Assembly (NCBI GenBank): GCA_018825965.1
Contig: JAHKAA010000039.1
Location: 35,772 to 99,771 of the forward strand
Direction: 5' to 3'
Origin: Gammaproteobacteria bacterium
GTDB lineage: Bacteria > Pseudomonadota > Gammaproteobacteria > Enterobacterales > Alteromonadaceae
Length of the DNA stretch: 64,000 nucleotides
Positions 52,165-61,103 of this stretch are shown one piece after another (within the stretch, counting starts at the first letter, position 1; the number at the start of each line of letters is the position of its first letter). Made by a program: the position numbers and the translations under genes. The notes under the pieces are model-generated. The model saw only the letters and a list, made by a program, of their open reading frames with translations, ran no database searches and was not told the DNA's origin.

Positions 52165-53921
52165 TGAAAAACTGGCTGTCATGGTTTGAACTATTGTCTA
52201 TGGCCGTTTTGGCATGCTCTGTTGTGCCTTCAGTTATGGCAGCCAACTCACTTGATGTGAATCAAATAGAGTCATTGTTTACCTCAAACACTAAAGATTT
52301 TATCAAGCATGTCAATGAATTAGCAGACGGAAATATGCTAAGGACCTGGCCTGAACAAGATCAAGTTACACTTAACTATTATATTGGTGTTGCGGCCATC
52401 GCTCAAAATGACTACCAGAAAGCCGAGTTGTCATTGAACAGAGTGTTGAATGTATCTGATAATTTGGATTTGCAGTATCGTGCTGTTATCGCTCTGGTTA
52501 ACTTGTATCAGCATAAAGGAAATTTTTATCAGGCTTTTAGTTACGGCTTACAATTTAGCGATGAAAAATTTTCTGAAGTGAAAGATGAAATTAAAGCTGT
52601 AGGCCTTATGGCAATGGCCTTGGCATTAATGGATTCAGGTTTATATGACGAATCAGCCAATTTAGTTCGCAAAATACAACTTGATAAAGTGTCTTCAAGA
52701 GCTCGTTGTGCTGCATTGTATCTAATCAGCCAAATAGCCTATAAAAGTAATATTTTTGTAAAACCACTGGAGCAGATTAAAGCGGATAACCAGCAATGTG
52801 CCGCTGAAAAGCAAACGCTTTATGAGCTGCTCACCGATAGTGCCGTTAGTCTGGTGTACTTAAATCAGGGCGATAGTGAACGGGCTTTGCAACTCCTGCA
52901 GGAAAAAAACGCACAGGTTGTACAACTGGGCTATGAGAACTTAACGGTTGGCTGGCAAGCTGTTCTGGTCAACATACTCGCATCGAAAAAGGATCTGAGT
53001 TCGTTAGAGACTGAAGCCAGAAAGCTCGAACCTCTGACCCAAACCAAAGCCATAGAGAATTCATTGGAAGTGGCATTGCTGGCTTATCAGGGCCTGGCTT
53101 CGAGTTATAAATTGCTGGGTGATCAGCAAAAAGCTATGCATTACCTTGAGCTGTATCAGCAAACTTATCAAAAGGCCAATAACAGACAAATGACAGCTGC
53201 TTTGGCCTATTATGCCGCCTTGATGCAGGCGGCAGAGCGTAAACAGGAAATTAGTCAGTTGAATCAGCAAACCCGTCAGCTGCAACTGGAAAACGAATTA
53301 GCCAAAGCTGAAACAGTGAATAACAGGCTGTATCTGCTGGTTGCCTTGACAGTGCTATTGCTGCTGACGACTGTGCTTTATCGTACACACCGCTCTGGCA
53401 TCAAACTGAAAGAGCGCGTTACTTTTGATAAGTTAACCCGGGTCTTTAGTCGGGATCATTTTGAAGATGTATTGGCGACCAGCTTAACTGTGGCCCAAGG
53501 TCAACAGCAAAAACTGGGTTTTGTCTTGTTTGACCTGGACCATTTTAAGCAAGTGAACGACAGTTATGGCCACCAAACAGGCGACTGGGTATTGCAACAA
53601 GCTGCTAATGCAGCGCAGCAATGCTTGCGTAAAAGTGACGCCATAGGCCGGATTGGTGGCGAAGAGTTTGCTATTTTGCTGCAGGACTGTGATTTGAGTA
53701 TGAGCTGGGCTTTAGCGGAGTCTGTGCGGTTGGCTATAGCAGATATAGACACCACGCCCACAGGCCATCAGTTTAGTGTCACTGCCAGTTTGGGGGTCAG
53801 TACAGCACAGGACTATGGTTACAGTGCCCGTAAATTATTTGCTGTTGCAGATGAAGCTTTGTATCAGGCTAAACAACAAGGCCGTAACAGAGTGATGCCA
53901 CAAGTGCCCCGGCAGTTTTAG
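52164..53921 (+). CDS. TPR-repeat diguanylate cyclase
   Basis: Membrane protein of 585 residues: signal peptide (about 1-27), periplasmic TPR-like helical repeats (about 30-360), a coiled coil (QTRQLQLENELAKAETVNN), one transmembrane helix (about 389-408) and a GGDEF domain with an intact G498-G-E-E-F502 motif. It should make c-di-GMP in response to a periplasmic or peptide cue. The GTG start at 52164 overlaps the precursor stop by one base, so it is translationally coupled to the borosin precursor. TPR-GGDEF proteins are common elsewhere; the coupling is what is unusual. Confidence 0.9.
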   Translation: MKNWLSWFELLSMAVLACSVVPSVMAANSLDVNQIESLFTSNTKDFIKHVNELADGNMLRTWPEQDQVTLNYYIGVAAIAQNDYQKAELSLNRVLNVSDNLDLQYRAVIALVNLYQHKGNFYQAFSYGLQFSDEKFSEVKDEIKAVGLMAMALALMDSGLYDESANLVRKIQLDKVSSRARCAALYLISQIAYKSNIFVKPLEQIKADNQQCAAEKQTLYELLTDSAVSLVYLNQGDSERALQLLQEKNAQVVQLGYENLTVGWQAVLVNILASKKDLSSLETEARKLEPLTQTKAIENSLEVALLAYQGLASSYKLLGDQQKAMHYLELYQQTYQKANNRQMTAALAYYAALMQAAERKQEISQLNQQTRQLQLENELAKAETVNNRLYLLVALTVLLLLTTVLYRTHRSGIKLKERVTFDKLTRVFSRDHFEDVLATSLTVAQGQQQKLGFVLFDLDHFKQVNDSYGHQTGDWVLQQAANAAQQCLRKSDAIGRIGGEEFAILLQDCDLSMSWALAESVRLAIADIDTTPTGHQFSVTASLGVSTAQDYGYSARKLFAVADEALYQAKQQGRNRVMPQVPRQF

Positions 53922-53940
53922 CTCGCAGTCAAAAGGATCA

Positions 53941-54588
53941 ATGATGGAAAACCTGGGTGTGATTCAGTTTTGGACTTTTTTGGCTGGAGTAGTAGTGATT
54001 ATCCTGATGCCGGGGCCAAATAGCCTCTTTGTGCTGAAAACCAGCATGGTGCAGGGACCAAAACATGCATGGTGCTCACTTACTGCAGTGTTATTGGGTG
54101 ATGCGACTTTGATTTTACTGTCCTATCTTGGCCTGGCTTCTGTGTTGTTAGCTTCACCAGAATTGTTCCGCTGGATAAGGTACTTAGGTGCCGCCTATTT
54201 ATTTTATATAGGTGTACAAACTCTACTGAGTCTGTGCAAGTCTAAAGCAGGCGACAGTGTAGAAGCACCGCAGGTTGTTGCTGCTGCGACCTGTGCTTCG
54301 GTGTTTCGTAAGTCCTTGTTATTAAGCCTGACCAACCCTAAAGCCATTTTGTTTTTCCTGTCGTTTTTTATCCAGTTTATCGATTCCAGCTTCACCCCAA
54401 ACTGGGTGCCTTATCTGGTGCTTGCCTTGGTACTGGAAGTTATCAGCTTGATCTACCTGACGACTTTAATCTACGCAGGAGCAGCCATAGCCAGCTTCTT
54501 CAAAGGCCAACCCAAAGCAGGGCAAGCAGGCAATCTATTGTTAGGCCTGTTATTTACCGGCTTTGCAGTGAGATTGGCTTTGGCTTAA
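53941..54588 (+). CDS. leuE: LeuE-type amino-acid exporter (LysE family)
   Basis: Six-helix inner-membrane efflux protein of 215 residues. VVVIILMPGPNSLFVLKTSM at the N-terminus and SLTNPKAILFFLSFFIQFID in the middle closely follow E. coli LeuE, a leucine exporter. AAAAGGA precedes the paired ATGs (53941 and 53944; the second has better spacing). Starts 20 bases after the GGDEF gene, so it might be the tail of the borosin operon or independent. Confidence 0.88.
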   Translation: MMENLGVIQFWTFLAGVVVIILMPGPNSLFVLKTSMVQGPKHAWCSLTAVLLGDATLILLSYLGLASVLLASPELFRWIRYLGAAYLFYIGVQTLLSLCKSKAGDSVEAPQVVAAATCASVFRKSLLLSLTNPKAILFFLSFFIQFIDSSFTPNWVPYLVLALVLEVISLIYLTTLIYAGAAIASFFKGQPKAGQAGNLLLGLLFTGFAVRLALA

Positions 54589-54649
54589 GGTTTACTGCTT
54601 ATCCCAGTTGGGCATACACATTGGGTATGGTTACACTGATTTTAATCCT

Positions 54650-54950
54650 TATCTAAGGCGTGTGACTTTCATTTTGGCTAACGGTTTCGCCGTTGGCGAG
54701 ATACTTTCTTTTGCGTCGCCAAAAGAAAGTATCCAAAGCAAGAAAGTGCAGGAAGCACCTTCTAATAGCCGAAGGCTGGCCCGCAGGGTGAATTGCATGG
54801 ATACAATTCATAAAAGGCGACCCCAGGCCGCTGCGACAACGCTTGCGTTGAACAGCTTTAGCTGGCTCCGAAGGGGGACGAACGCAGTGAGTATAAAGCA
54901 GCGTCCTAATGGGGGCCCATTCCGATTCAGGTTTCGGTTGCTGTAGATAC
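54650..54950. repeat. Repeat-like intergenic block with strong hairpins
   Basis: A gene-free stretch (the 466 bases 54589-55054) contains a perfect 14-bp hairpin, GATACTTTCTTTTG (54700-54713) / CAAAAGAAAGTATC (54720-54733) with loop CGTCGC, preceded by the smaller hairpin AACGG-TTTCG-CCGTT (54680-54694). The GC-skewed stretch after it resembles multicopy intergenic sequences seen in this group. A 112-codon open frame across it (54608-54946) reads as low-complexity Arg-rich sequence and is not accepted as a gene. Multicopy status is inferred, not seen here. Confidence 0.5.
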
Positions 54951-54970
54951 TTGGATTTTTCAGAGCTAAA

Positions 54971-55010
54971 AACAAAAATCCCTCAGCCGAAGGTCAAAAA
55001 AGCTGAGGGA
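54971..55010 (-). terminator. Terminator of the MacAB-like ABC operon
   Basis: TCCCTCAGC (54979-54987) / GCTGAGGGA (55002-55010) form a 9-bp stem. On the minus strand the stem is followed by TTTTTGTTTTTAG, 45 bases past the last operon gene. Confidence 0.85.
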
Positions 55011-55054
55011 AAGGTTGGTCACTTTTGACTTACCAGGGAGTAGTTACAAAATTT

Positions 55055-56290
55055 CTACGCCCGTCCTCTTGTCGCCGTAGCAGGCGAAATCCGCGATGCC
55101 ACTAAAGCCGGATAACTGACTGCCAGCTGGCCTACGATCAGCAAGGCCACTACACCAATGACCAATAACACAGGGCTTAACGGGCTCATGCTAAAGGTTG
55201 AAACCAGCCAGATATTTAGACCCACAGCTCCTGCCGCACCTAATACCACACCGGCAGAACTTATCAGCAGGTTTTCCAGCATAAAGTAACGCATCACTTG
55301 CCACTGGCTGGCGCCTAAAGCGCGGCGGGTGCCAATTTGGCGGGTGCGTCTGTTAATGCTGAACATCGCAAGGCCTACAATGCCAAAGCCTGTGATCAGC
55401 GTCAGCACAATAATGACCGTCAGCAGGATAGTGTTGGTGGCCTGATGCTCCTGATAACTTTCATCGCGGGTTTGCTCCATGCTGGTCACATTGCGGATGA
55501 TGCGGCCTCTGTCGCTGTCGGCCAGCATTTTTTCAATCACAGGCATCAGCTCGTCACGACGACCGGCTTCTGTGCGGATAAAATACCTGCTGCCTCTGCC
55601 ATCCAGTTGTTGAGGTACCAGCATGCTACGTTCCACACCATTCCAGCCATTCCATGGGGCCTGCAAGCCGTTGATAATGCCTGTGATTTGCACTGGTTGG
55701 TGGTTGTCGATATAAACAGTTTTACCCAGCGCTTTTTTCCAGTCACCTTCAAACATGGCTTCGGCTAAAGCTTTGGTGATCATAGTTTTAGGTGGCCATT
55801 TGGTACTGCCCACTTCACGCCAGACAATATCCGAACTCTGGAAGTTTTCGCCTGCAATAAGCTCAACCCCTAGCGCATCAATGCCTTGCTCGTCCACCAT
55901 ATAAACTGCTGTGCCTGTGCCTTCCAGATCATCGCCCGGTTTGGTTTGTAAGCCCATAGACCAGCCGCCACCACTTAAAGGAATAGCGTTGATTTGTGTG
56001 GCGGCTACTACACCTGGTGTCTGGCGGATGCGTTGCAAGTCTTGCTGCAGCGCGGTTTGAGTGTTGTAGTTCTGGGCAAAAATGGTATTGCTCAGATAAA
56101 AAGTATTGGTTTCATCCAAACCACTGGGTCTGGCCATTTGCTGACTGCGTTCCTGCATCATAAAGATGGCGTTGACCATAATGGTCAGAGTCAGGGCTAT
56201 TTGCAGTGCGATCAGTAAAGCACCAATTTTATTTCGCATTAAGGCGCGGAATATAGGTCCTAACTCTAATCCGGAAAACAGATTTAACAT
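55055..56290 (-). CDS. ABC transporter permease (MacB/FtsX type), second permease
   Basis: Protein of 411 residues with an N-terminal TM (about 17-37), a large periplasmic MacB_PCD domain, and three C-terminal TMs in an FtsX fold (around TVIIVLTLITGFGIVGLAMF and later). RRTRQIGTRRALGAS is the conserved cytoplasmic loop after the second TM. Works as a mechanotransmission-type exporter rather than a channel. Co-transcribed with the next three genes, ten bases from its neighbour. Confidence 0.88.
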   Translation of the reverse strand: MLNLFSGLELGPIFRALMRNKIGALLIALQIALTLTIMVNAIFMMQERSQQMARPSGLDETNTFYLSNTIFAQNYNTQTALQQDLQRIRQTPGVVAATQINAIPLSGGGWSMGLQTKPGDDLEGTGTAVYMVDEQGIDALGVELIAGENFQSSDIVWREVGSTKWPPKTMITKALAEAMFEGDWKKALGKTVYIDNHQPVQITGIINGLQAPWNGWNGVERSMLVPQQLDGRGSRYFIRTEAGRRDELMPVIEKMLADSDRGRIIRNVTSMEQTRDESYQEHQATNTILLTVIIVLTLITGFGIVGLAMFSINRRTRQIGTRRALGASQWQVMRYFMLENLLISSAGVVLGAAGAVGLNIWLVSTFSMSPLSPVLLVIGVVALLIVGQLAVSYPALVASRISPATATRGRA

Positions 56291-56300
56291 GGCAAACTCC

Positions 56301-57611
56301 TTATTGGCTTTTCAGCTGAACGGACGGCTGAACCTGACAGGCACGCCATGTGGGATACAATCCTGCTAATAACGCACTTGCAATAGCTAAGCCAATCGCC
56401 ATAGCCACCAGGCTGAAGTCCAATTGGGCCAAATCGCGGATCCAGTCGCCGTACATCACTTTGATGGCTTCAAGCCCCAGAATAGCCAGTACTAAACCTA
56501 ACAAGCCACCGGCCAAACCTATGCAGCCTGACTCAATCAAATGCTGAATAAACAAATCGTTACGGCTGGCGCCTAAAGCCTGACGCACACCAATTTCTGA
56601 AGCTTTGCCTAAAAACTTAGCCAGCAATAAACCTACGGTATTAAGTAAACACACCAAAAGGAACATCAAAGACATAGCCATCATCATGCTGGCATCGTCC
56701 GACACGACTTGCTGGTTTTCCAGCCACTGCATCACATCACGTAACTTGTTATTGTCGGTACGTGCAAAGCGGCCATATTGGTGTTGCTCTTTGGCATAGG
56801 CGTTCATAAAACTTAAGTAATCTTGTTTGTCCTGCTCTGTCGGCAGTTCCACCCACAATTGCAGCCAGATGCACTCTGAGTCTAAAAAAGCCTGAAAGCC
56901 GGATTCTGAAGGTTTCCAGCAGTTGGTGTTACCAGAGCGGTTGAACTTTTGTTCGGTAATTAAGCTAAATGGAACAAAGACTTCTTCCACGTCATTAAAA
57001 GCACCAGTGCTGATGTCATAGAACTTAGGCTTAGGGTTCCATCTGTTGATCACCCCTGTCACTTTGTAGTCTTCACCTGCCATACGCACTGTTTGGCCTG
57101 TGGAGTCTTTGCCACCAAATAAACGTTCGTTTAATTCAGCGTTGATGACGATGACCCGTTCTTTTTTTAAGTCAGCCTGATGATCCCAGCCGCTGCCAAA
57201 TAAAAAAGGCACATCAAACATAGAAAAAAAGTCAGCACTGTTAGCGCGGCCCTGCACCATAAAAGGCAACACTTCTTTGTCGGCCGGTTCAATCACAGCC
57301 GACATACCGCTTTGAATACTCTGACGTTTAGCTTTTTGCGCCTGCCATAAATAAGTGCCATCACGGTAGGTCAGTTGCTCTGGTGCATCGCCATCGTCGC
57401 TGTAGGGGTTGTTGGGCTCCCAGCTGTCCAGTTGCACAAAAAACAGCTGTTCACTTTTGTGCGGAATAGGGTTAGCCGACATCAGGTAGTTGACGGTAAT
57501 AGTGGTCATAGATGCACCAATACCTAAACCTATGGCGCAGACCATCAACAGCGTCATGCCCCAGGTGCGCTTGCAGCTTAAGTAAGCCAGCTTTATATAA
57601 TAAGAAAACAT
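56301..57611 (-). CDS. ABC transporter permease (MacB/FtsX type), first permease
   Basis: Protein of 436 residues, the same topology as the downstream permease: N-terminal TM, periplasmic domain (FGSGWDHQADLKKERVIVIN block), three C-terminal TMs, and the loop ASEIGVRQALGAS. The two permeases differ in sequence and probably form a heterodimer served by the single ATPase upstream. Substrate is unknown; related operons export peptides, lipoproteins or macrolides. Confidence 0.88.
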   Translation of the reverse strand: MFSYYIKLAYLSCKRTWGMTLLMVCAIGLGIGASMTTITVNYLMSANPIPHKSEQLFFVQLDSWEPNNPYSDDGDAPEQLTYRDGTYLWQAQKAKRQSIQSGMSAVIEPADKEVLPFMVQGRANSADFFSMFDVPFLFGSGWDHQADLKKERVIVINAELNERLFGGKDSTGQTVRMAGEDYKVTGVINRWNPKPKFYDISTGAFNDVEEVFVPFSLITEQKFNRSGNTNCWKPSESGFQAFLDSECIWLQLWVELPTEQDKQDYLSFMNAYAKEQHQYGRFARTDNNKLRDVMQWLENQQVVSDDASMMMAMSLMFLLVCLLNTVGLLLAKFLGKASEIGVRQALGASRNDLFIQHLIESGCIGLAGGLLGLVLAILGLEAIKVMYGDWIRDLAQLDFSLVAMAIGLAIASALLAGLYPTWRACQVQPSVQLKSQ

Positions 57612-57620
57612 AGCGGCTCC

Positions 57621-58325
57621 TTAAGCTTCGCCAACCAGATGCAGGTTAGAGTTTTTCTGCGTCAGTTCGCTGACATGGCCGTCTTTGATATAGATCTGAC
57701 GTGTAGCCCGGGCCGCCAGACTTGGATCGTGTGTCACCATTAAAATGGTGGTACCGGCTTTGTTGATGTCCTCTAACAGGCTCATCACACTTTGCGCCAT
57801 CTGGCTGTCAAGGTTACCTGTAGGCTCATCCGCCAGTAAAAAACGCGGCGAAGTGGCCAAAGCGCGGGCTATGGCAACACGTTGCTGCTGACCACCGGAC
57901 AACTGGCTTGGCAGATGCTTCATACGTGAAGCTAAACCCACCTGATCCAGATGGTATTCAATACGTTTTTTGCGCTCGCTGGCGTTCAGGCCACGGTAAC
58001 GTAAAGGCACATCCACATTGTCAAACAGGTTTAAATCCGGGATCAGGTTAAAACTCTGGAAAATAAAACCTATTTTCTGATTACGCATACGGGAGCGGCC
58101 GCTGTCGTTGAGTTTGGTAATGTCTTCACCGTCCAGCAGGTATTCACCGCTGGTGCTGGTTTCCAATAAACCAGCAATATTTAAAAAGGTGGTTTTACCT
58201 GAACCTGAAGGGCCTGTCACACTGACAAAGTCACCTTCGTTCACATGCAACTGAATATCCCGCAGTGCATGAGTGACCACATCGTCCGTCATAAAAGATT
58301 TACTGATTTTATTCATGGTTAACAT
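57621..58325 (-). CDS. ABC transporter ATP-binding protein (MacB/LolD type)
   Basis: ATPase of 234 residues. Walker A GPSGSGKTTF, Q-loop FIFQSFNLIPDL, signature LSGGQQQRVAIARAL, Walker B FLLADEPTGNLD and the switch His in MVTHDPSLA are all intact. The sequence class is that of stand-alone MacB/LolD ATPases. Lies between the permeases and the adaptor gene, with nine bases to the next permease gene. Confidence 0.93.
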   Translation of the reverse strand: MLTMNKISKSFMTDDVVTHALRDIQLHVNEGDFVSVTGPSGSGKTTFLNIAGLLETSTSGEYLLDGEDITKLNDSGRSRMRNQKIGFIFQSFNLIPDLNLFDNVDVPLRYRGLNASERKKRIEYHLDQVGLASRMKHLPSQLSGGQQQRVAIARALATSPRFLLADEPTGNLDSQMAQSVMSLLEDINKAGTTILMVTHDPSLAARATRQIYIKDGHVSELTQKNSNLHLVGEA

Positions 58326-58361
58326 AACAAGTCCTCTGGCGCTTTCGCCTTAGTTATTTAT

Positions 58362-59636
58362 TCAGTTATTGAGCTGTACTGTGCTGGCGCCGTTAAAAAT
58401 ATCGGTGCCTGAGGTAATGATTTGATCGCCTGGCTGTAAACCAGCCAGAATTTCCACTGAATTCAGGCTGCGGGCGCCTACCTCAATAGGGGTTTTAATC
58501 GCCATGCCATTGCTGACTTTGTAGGCAAATTTGCCATTGCTGCTGTCAAGGAATTGGCCACGGGCGACCTGCATCACAGCTTCGCGGTGTTCCAATAAAA
58601 TGCGGCTGCTTAATCGTTGGTTTTGACGCAGGGCTGGCGGGGCATCACCGGTAAAACGCACCCGGCCTTTGACCTGGTTTTCGAACACTTCAGGAGAAAT
58701 AGTCACCAGCTTGCCCATATACAGCTTCTGCTCAGCTGTGACTTCCACTGGTAAGCCAATAATTAAGTCGTTGGCATAACTTTCAGGCACTGCGATTTCC
58801 ACTTCAAACTGGCTTAAATCCACCACAGATAAAATCAGCTGGTTTTTGCTGATATAGGTTTTATTTTCGACCGCCAGATTGCCCAATAAGCCATCCACAG
58901 GAGACCGGACTTGCAAGCCATTGACCTGACGCTGGAAGTCTTCCACCAGTAAACGCTGACGGTCCAGCTGCTGGGCTAAACTCTGCACTTCAAAATCGAG
59001 GTTTTCTTTATTCAGGCGGGCATCTTCCACAGCGTGCTGATGCTGCAATTTGGCAGTTTCTAAATCGTCCTGCGCTTTTTCGTGCTCAATTTTGCTGATC
59101 ACACCTTTTTCAAAACCCTGATCGGCACGGCGTTTCTCACGCTCCGCTGTGGTTAATGTTACTTGTGCTATGTCCACAGCTTTTTTGTCGGTCAGTTGCT
59201 GCTTTTTGGCTAATATTTTTTGACGGTTATGACTGGTTTCTAAGCTGTAAAAGGTGGCTTGTTCCTGCAGCAGTTTATTGTTCAGCTCGGGGCTGTCGAT
59301 AGTCGCCAGCACATCCCCTTGTTTCACTTCAGTACCTGCATCAAGTAATAAGCTGATAGTGCCCTCAGCCGGAGCATAAAGTTTAGGACTGACCGCTGCG
59401 ACCACCTGACCCTGAGCTGAAATGTCACGGGTAAAATCTGCTGTTTTTACTGTGTCCAGCCGCACGCGCGATAAAGACACTGAGATATCTGACTGCGACC
59501 AACTGCGTGCTGCAGGGATAATCTGCCATAACAGCAAGACCAAAAGCAGGCTGACGGAGCCTGCTACCCAGAATTTTTTAGTGGTTTTTTTTGGTGCCAG
59601 CCGTTCATCCTGGCTGCTGGTATCCGCTATTTTCAT
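58362..59636 (-). CDS. Periplasmic adaptor of HlyD/MacA family
   Basis: Protein of 424 residues with an N-terminal transmembrane anchor (about 24-43), a lipoyl-like beta-barrel pair (LLDAGTEVKQGDVLATIDSPELNNKLL and DGLLGNLAVENKTYISKNQ) and a coiled coil between (about 125-230). Such proteins link inner-membrane pumps to an outer-membrane TolC-like channel, which is not encoded here. First gene of the operon; the stop is about 36 bases before the ATPase start. Confidence 0.9.
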   Translation of the reverse strand: MKIADTSSQDERLAPKKTTKKFWVAGSVSLLLVLLLWQIIPAARSWSQSDISVSLSRVRLDTVKTADFTRDISAQGQVVAAVSPKLYAPAEGTISLLLDAGTEVKQGDVLATIDSPELNNKLLQEQATFYSLETSHNRQKILAKKQQLTDKKAVDIAQVTLTTAEREKRRADQGFEKGVISKIEHEKAQDDLETAKLQHQHAVEDARLNKENLDFEVQSLAQQLDRQRLLVEDFQRQVNGLQVRSPVDGLLGNLAVENKTYISKNQLILSVVDLSQFEVEIAVPESYANDLIIGLPVEVTAEQKLYMGKLVTISPEVFENQVKGRVRFTGDAPPALRQNQRLSSRILLEHREAVMQVARGQFLDSSNGKFAYKVSNGMAIKTPIEVGARSLNSVEILAGLQPGDQIITSGTDIFNGASTVQLNN

Positions 59637-59877
59637 GGTATTTCCTGCACTTTAGCTTTTTGGACAGGCATCAAAAATGCCGCTATTACCAATGAGTCGT
59701 CAGCGGCAGGAAAAAGGTTTGAACGAAATGAAAATAAATGTTGGTGATTGAAAACCATGAAGATTGTTTGGTAAGCCGTAGGGGCGACCTTTATGGTCGC
59801 CCGTCTATGGTTTCAAATTAATGTGGGGGCGAAAGAACTCAGTCAACAAAGTCCGCAGCTTCAATTACGCAGGGCAG
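59637..59877. other. Intergenic region before the adaptor gene
   Basis: About 240 bases between the EamA gene end and the adaptor start, presumably with the promoter of the ABC operon on the minus strand. No confident hexamer pair, hairpin or coding frame was identified. Confidence 0.35.
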
Positions 59878-60729
59878 TTACCACAAGCGTTGCCTGGTGC
59901 TGATATACCCGGCATAAAAAATAATAGCCACACCGGCAAACCAGCTCATGGTGACAGGTTCTGACCAGAACAAATAACCAAAAAGCCCGGCAAAAATTAC
60001 AGAACTGTAAGTCCAGATACCAATATCAGAAGCGGGCGCTAAAGCATAAGCTTTGGTCATTGCCATCTGGCCTATAGCGGCCAAAATACCCATAAAAGCA
60101 AAGGCCCACCAGGCTATGGCGGGTAATTCCTGCCAATAAAAAGGCACGGGCACAAAAGAGATAATGGCGGTCAGCAAGGAAAAATAAAAGACGATTCGGG
60201 CTGCGGGTTCAGTGTCAGACATATAACGAATGGTGGTTTTGGTGACAGCCACTAACACGGCAGATAACAGCGCTATTAAAAACAGATAAAAAGCACCGCC
60301 TCCGCTTGCTACAGGTAAAGCCAATAACACGCCACCAAAACCCAAAGCTATGCTGAACAAGGTCAGGCGGCTGGCAGTTTCTTTCAGCCAATATTTGGCA
60401 ATCAGCGGTACTATAAAAGGTGACATTAAAAGCACCACCATAGCCTGCGCCAGGGGCAACTGACTGATGACATAAAAGAAGCAGTACATCGAAATAATGC
60501 CGGTCACAGAGCGGCTTAAATGCAGATACCAGCGCTGGGTATAGAGCAGCTGTTTACCTTGCACCCAAAGCCAGGGCAGCATCACCAACAAAGCAAAAAA
60601 GTTGCGGAAGAACACCACCTGAGCATTGCTGGCGCTGTCGCTGGTTAGTTTGACTAAAGCACCTATACCGGCAAAACAAGCTTCAGCCAGTAACAGCAAT
60701 AACGCGCCTTTCAGCAAATTGGGTTGCAT
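59878..60729 (-). CDS. EamA/DMT family transporter
   Basis: Integral membrane protein of 283 residues with about ten hydrophobic helices in two EamA halves (N-terminal half with FRNFFALLVMLPWLWVQG; C-terminal half with GILAAIGQMAMTKAYALAP). Drug/metabolite transporter superfamily; substrates vary widely and cannot be assigned. Sits next to the integron-like region and marks its chromosomal edge. Confidence 0.88.
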   Translation of the reverse strand: MQPNLLKGALLLLLAEACFAGIGALVKLTSDSASNAQVVFFRNFFALLVMLPWLWVQGKQLLYTQRWYLHLSRSVTGIISMYCFFYVISQLPLAQAMVVLLMSPFIVPLIAKYWLKETASRLTLFSIALGFGGVLLALPVASGGGAFYLFLIALLSAVLVAVTKTTIRYMSDTEPAARIVFYFSLLTAIISFVPVPFYWQELPAIAWWAFAFMGILAAIGQMAMTKAYALAPASDIGIWTYSSVIFAGLFGYLFWSEPVTMSWFAGVAIIFYAGYISTRQRLW

Positions 60730-60952
60730 CGGAAATCACATCCATCGAAGAGGGGCGCAGTATACTCTTTAAGGTCTTGATGTTGCAAAGCGGGACGAGG
60801 GGGCTTACAGATAGGGACGAATACACAGTGTTATTTGCTATCACCATAAACAGGCACGCGTTGAACAAATCAACAGGCACATTTATTTGTTGCTGAAGAA
60901 GAAAAAACACACTAATTTAGAAACTTAGGCTGTGCCAACCTAAAAATAACAG

Positions 60953-61103
60953 GCCAAACAAAAGTAAGAATGTGCCAGCACGCTTTGAGCCACAGCGTAC
61001 AGTGGTTGATTGTAATTAATTGCTTTTTATCAATAAGTTAATGCTGGTGCGTTATCTGGTATAACCAGACAAAGCGTGCCAGCACAATATACAAATGTTG
61101 GGC
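60953..61103 (+). repeat. Integron-type attC site 1
   Basis: A 151-bp imperfect palindrome bounded by GCCAAAC (60953-60959; core-type site) and GTTGGGC (61097-61103), which fits the attC 3' consensus GTTRRRY. The arms GTGCCAGCACGCTTTG (60972-60987) and CAAAGCGTGCCAGCAC (61070-61085) pair with two mismatches over 16 bp, and outer bases also match. The length resembles VCR-type attC sites. It lies between the EamA gene and the first nuclease gene. Confidence 0.75.

Noticed and set aside
54608..54946. Plus-strand 112-codon frame
   Set aside because: Spans the repeat-like hairpin block, has low-complexity Arg-rich sequence and no family resemblance.
60683..60910. Minus-strand 75-codon frame upstream of the EamA gene
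   Set aside because: Overlaps the EamA start region and lacks family features or start signals.
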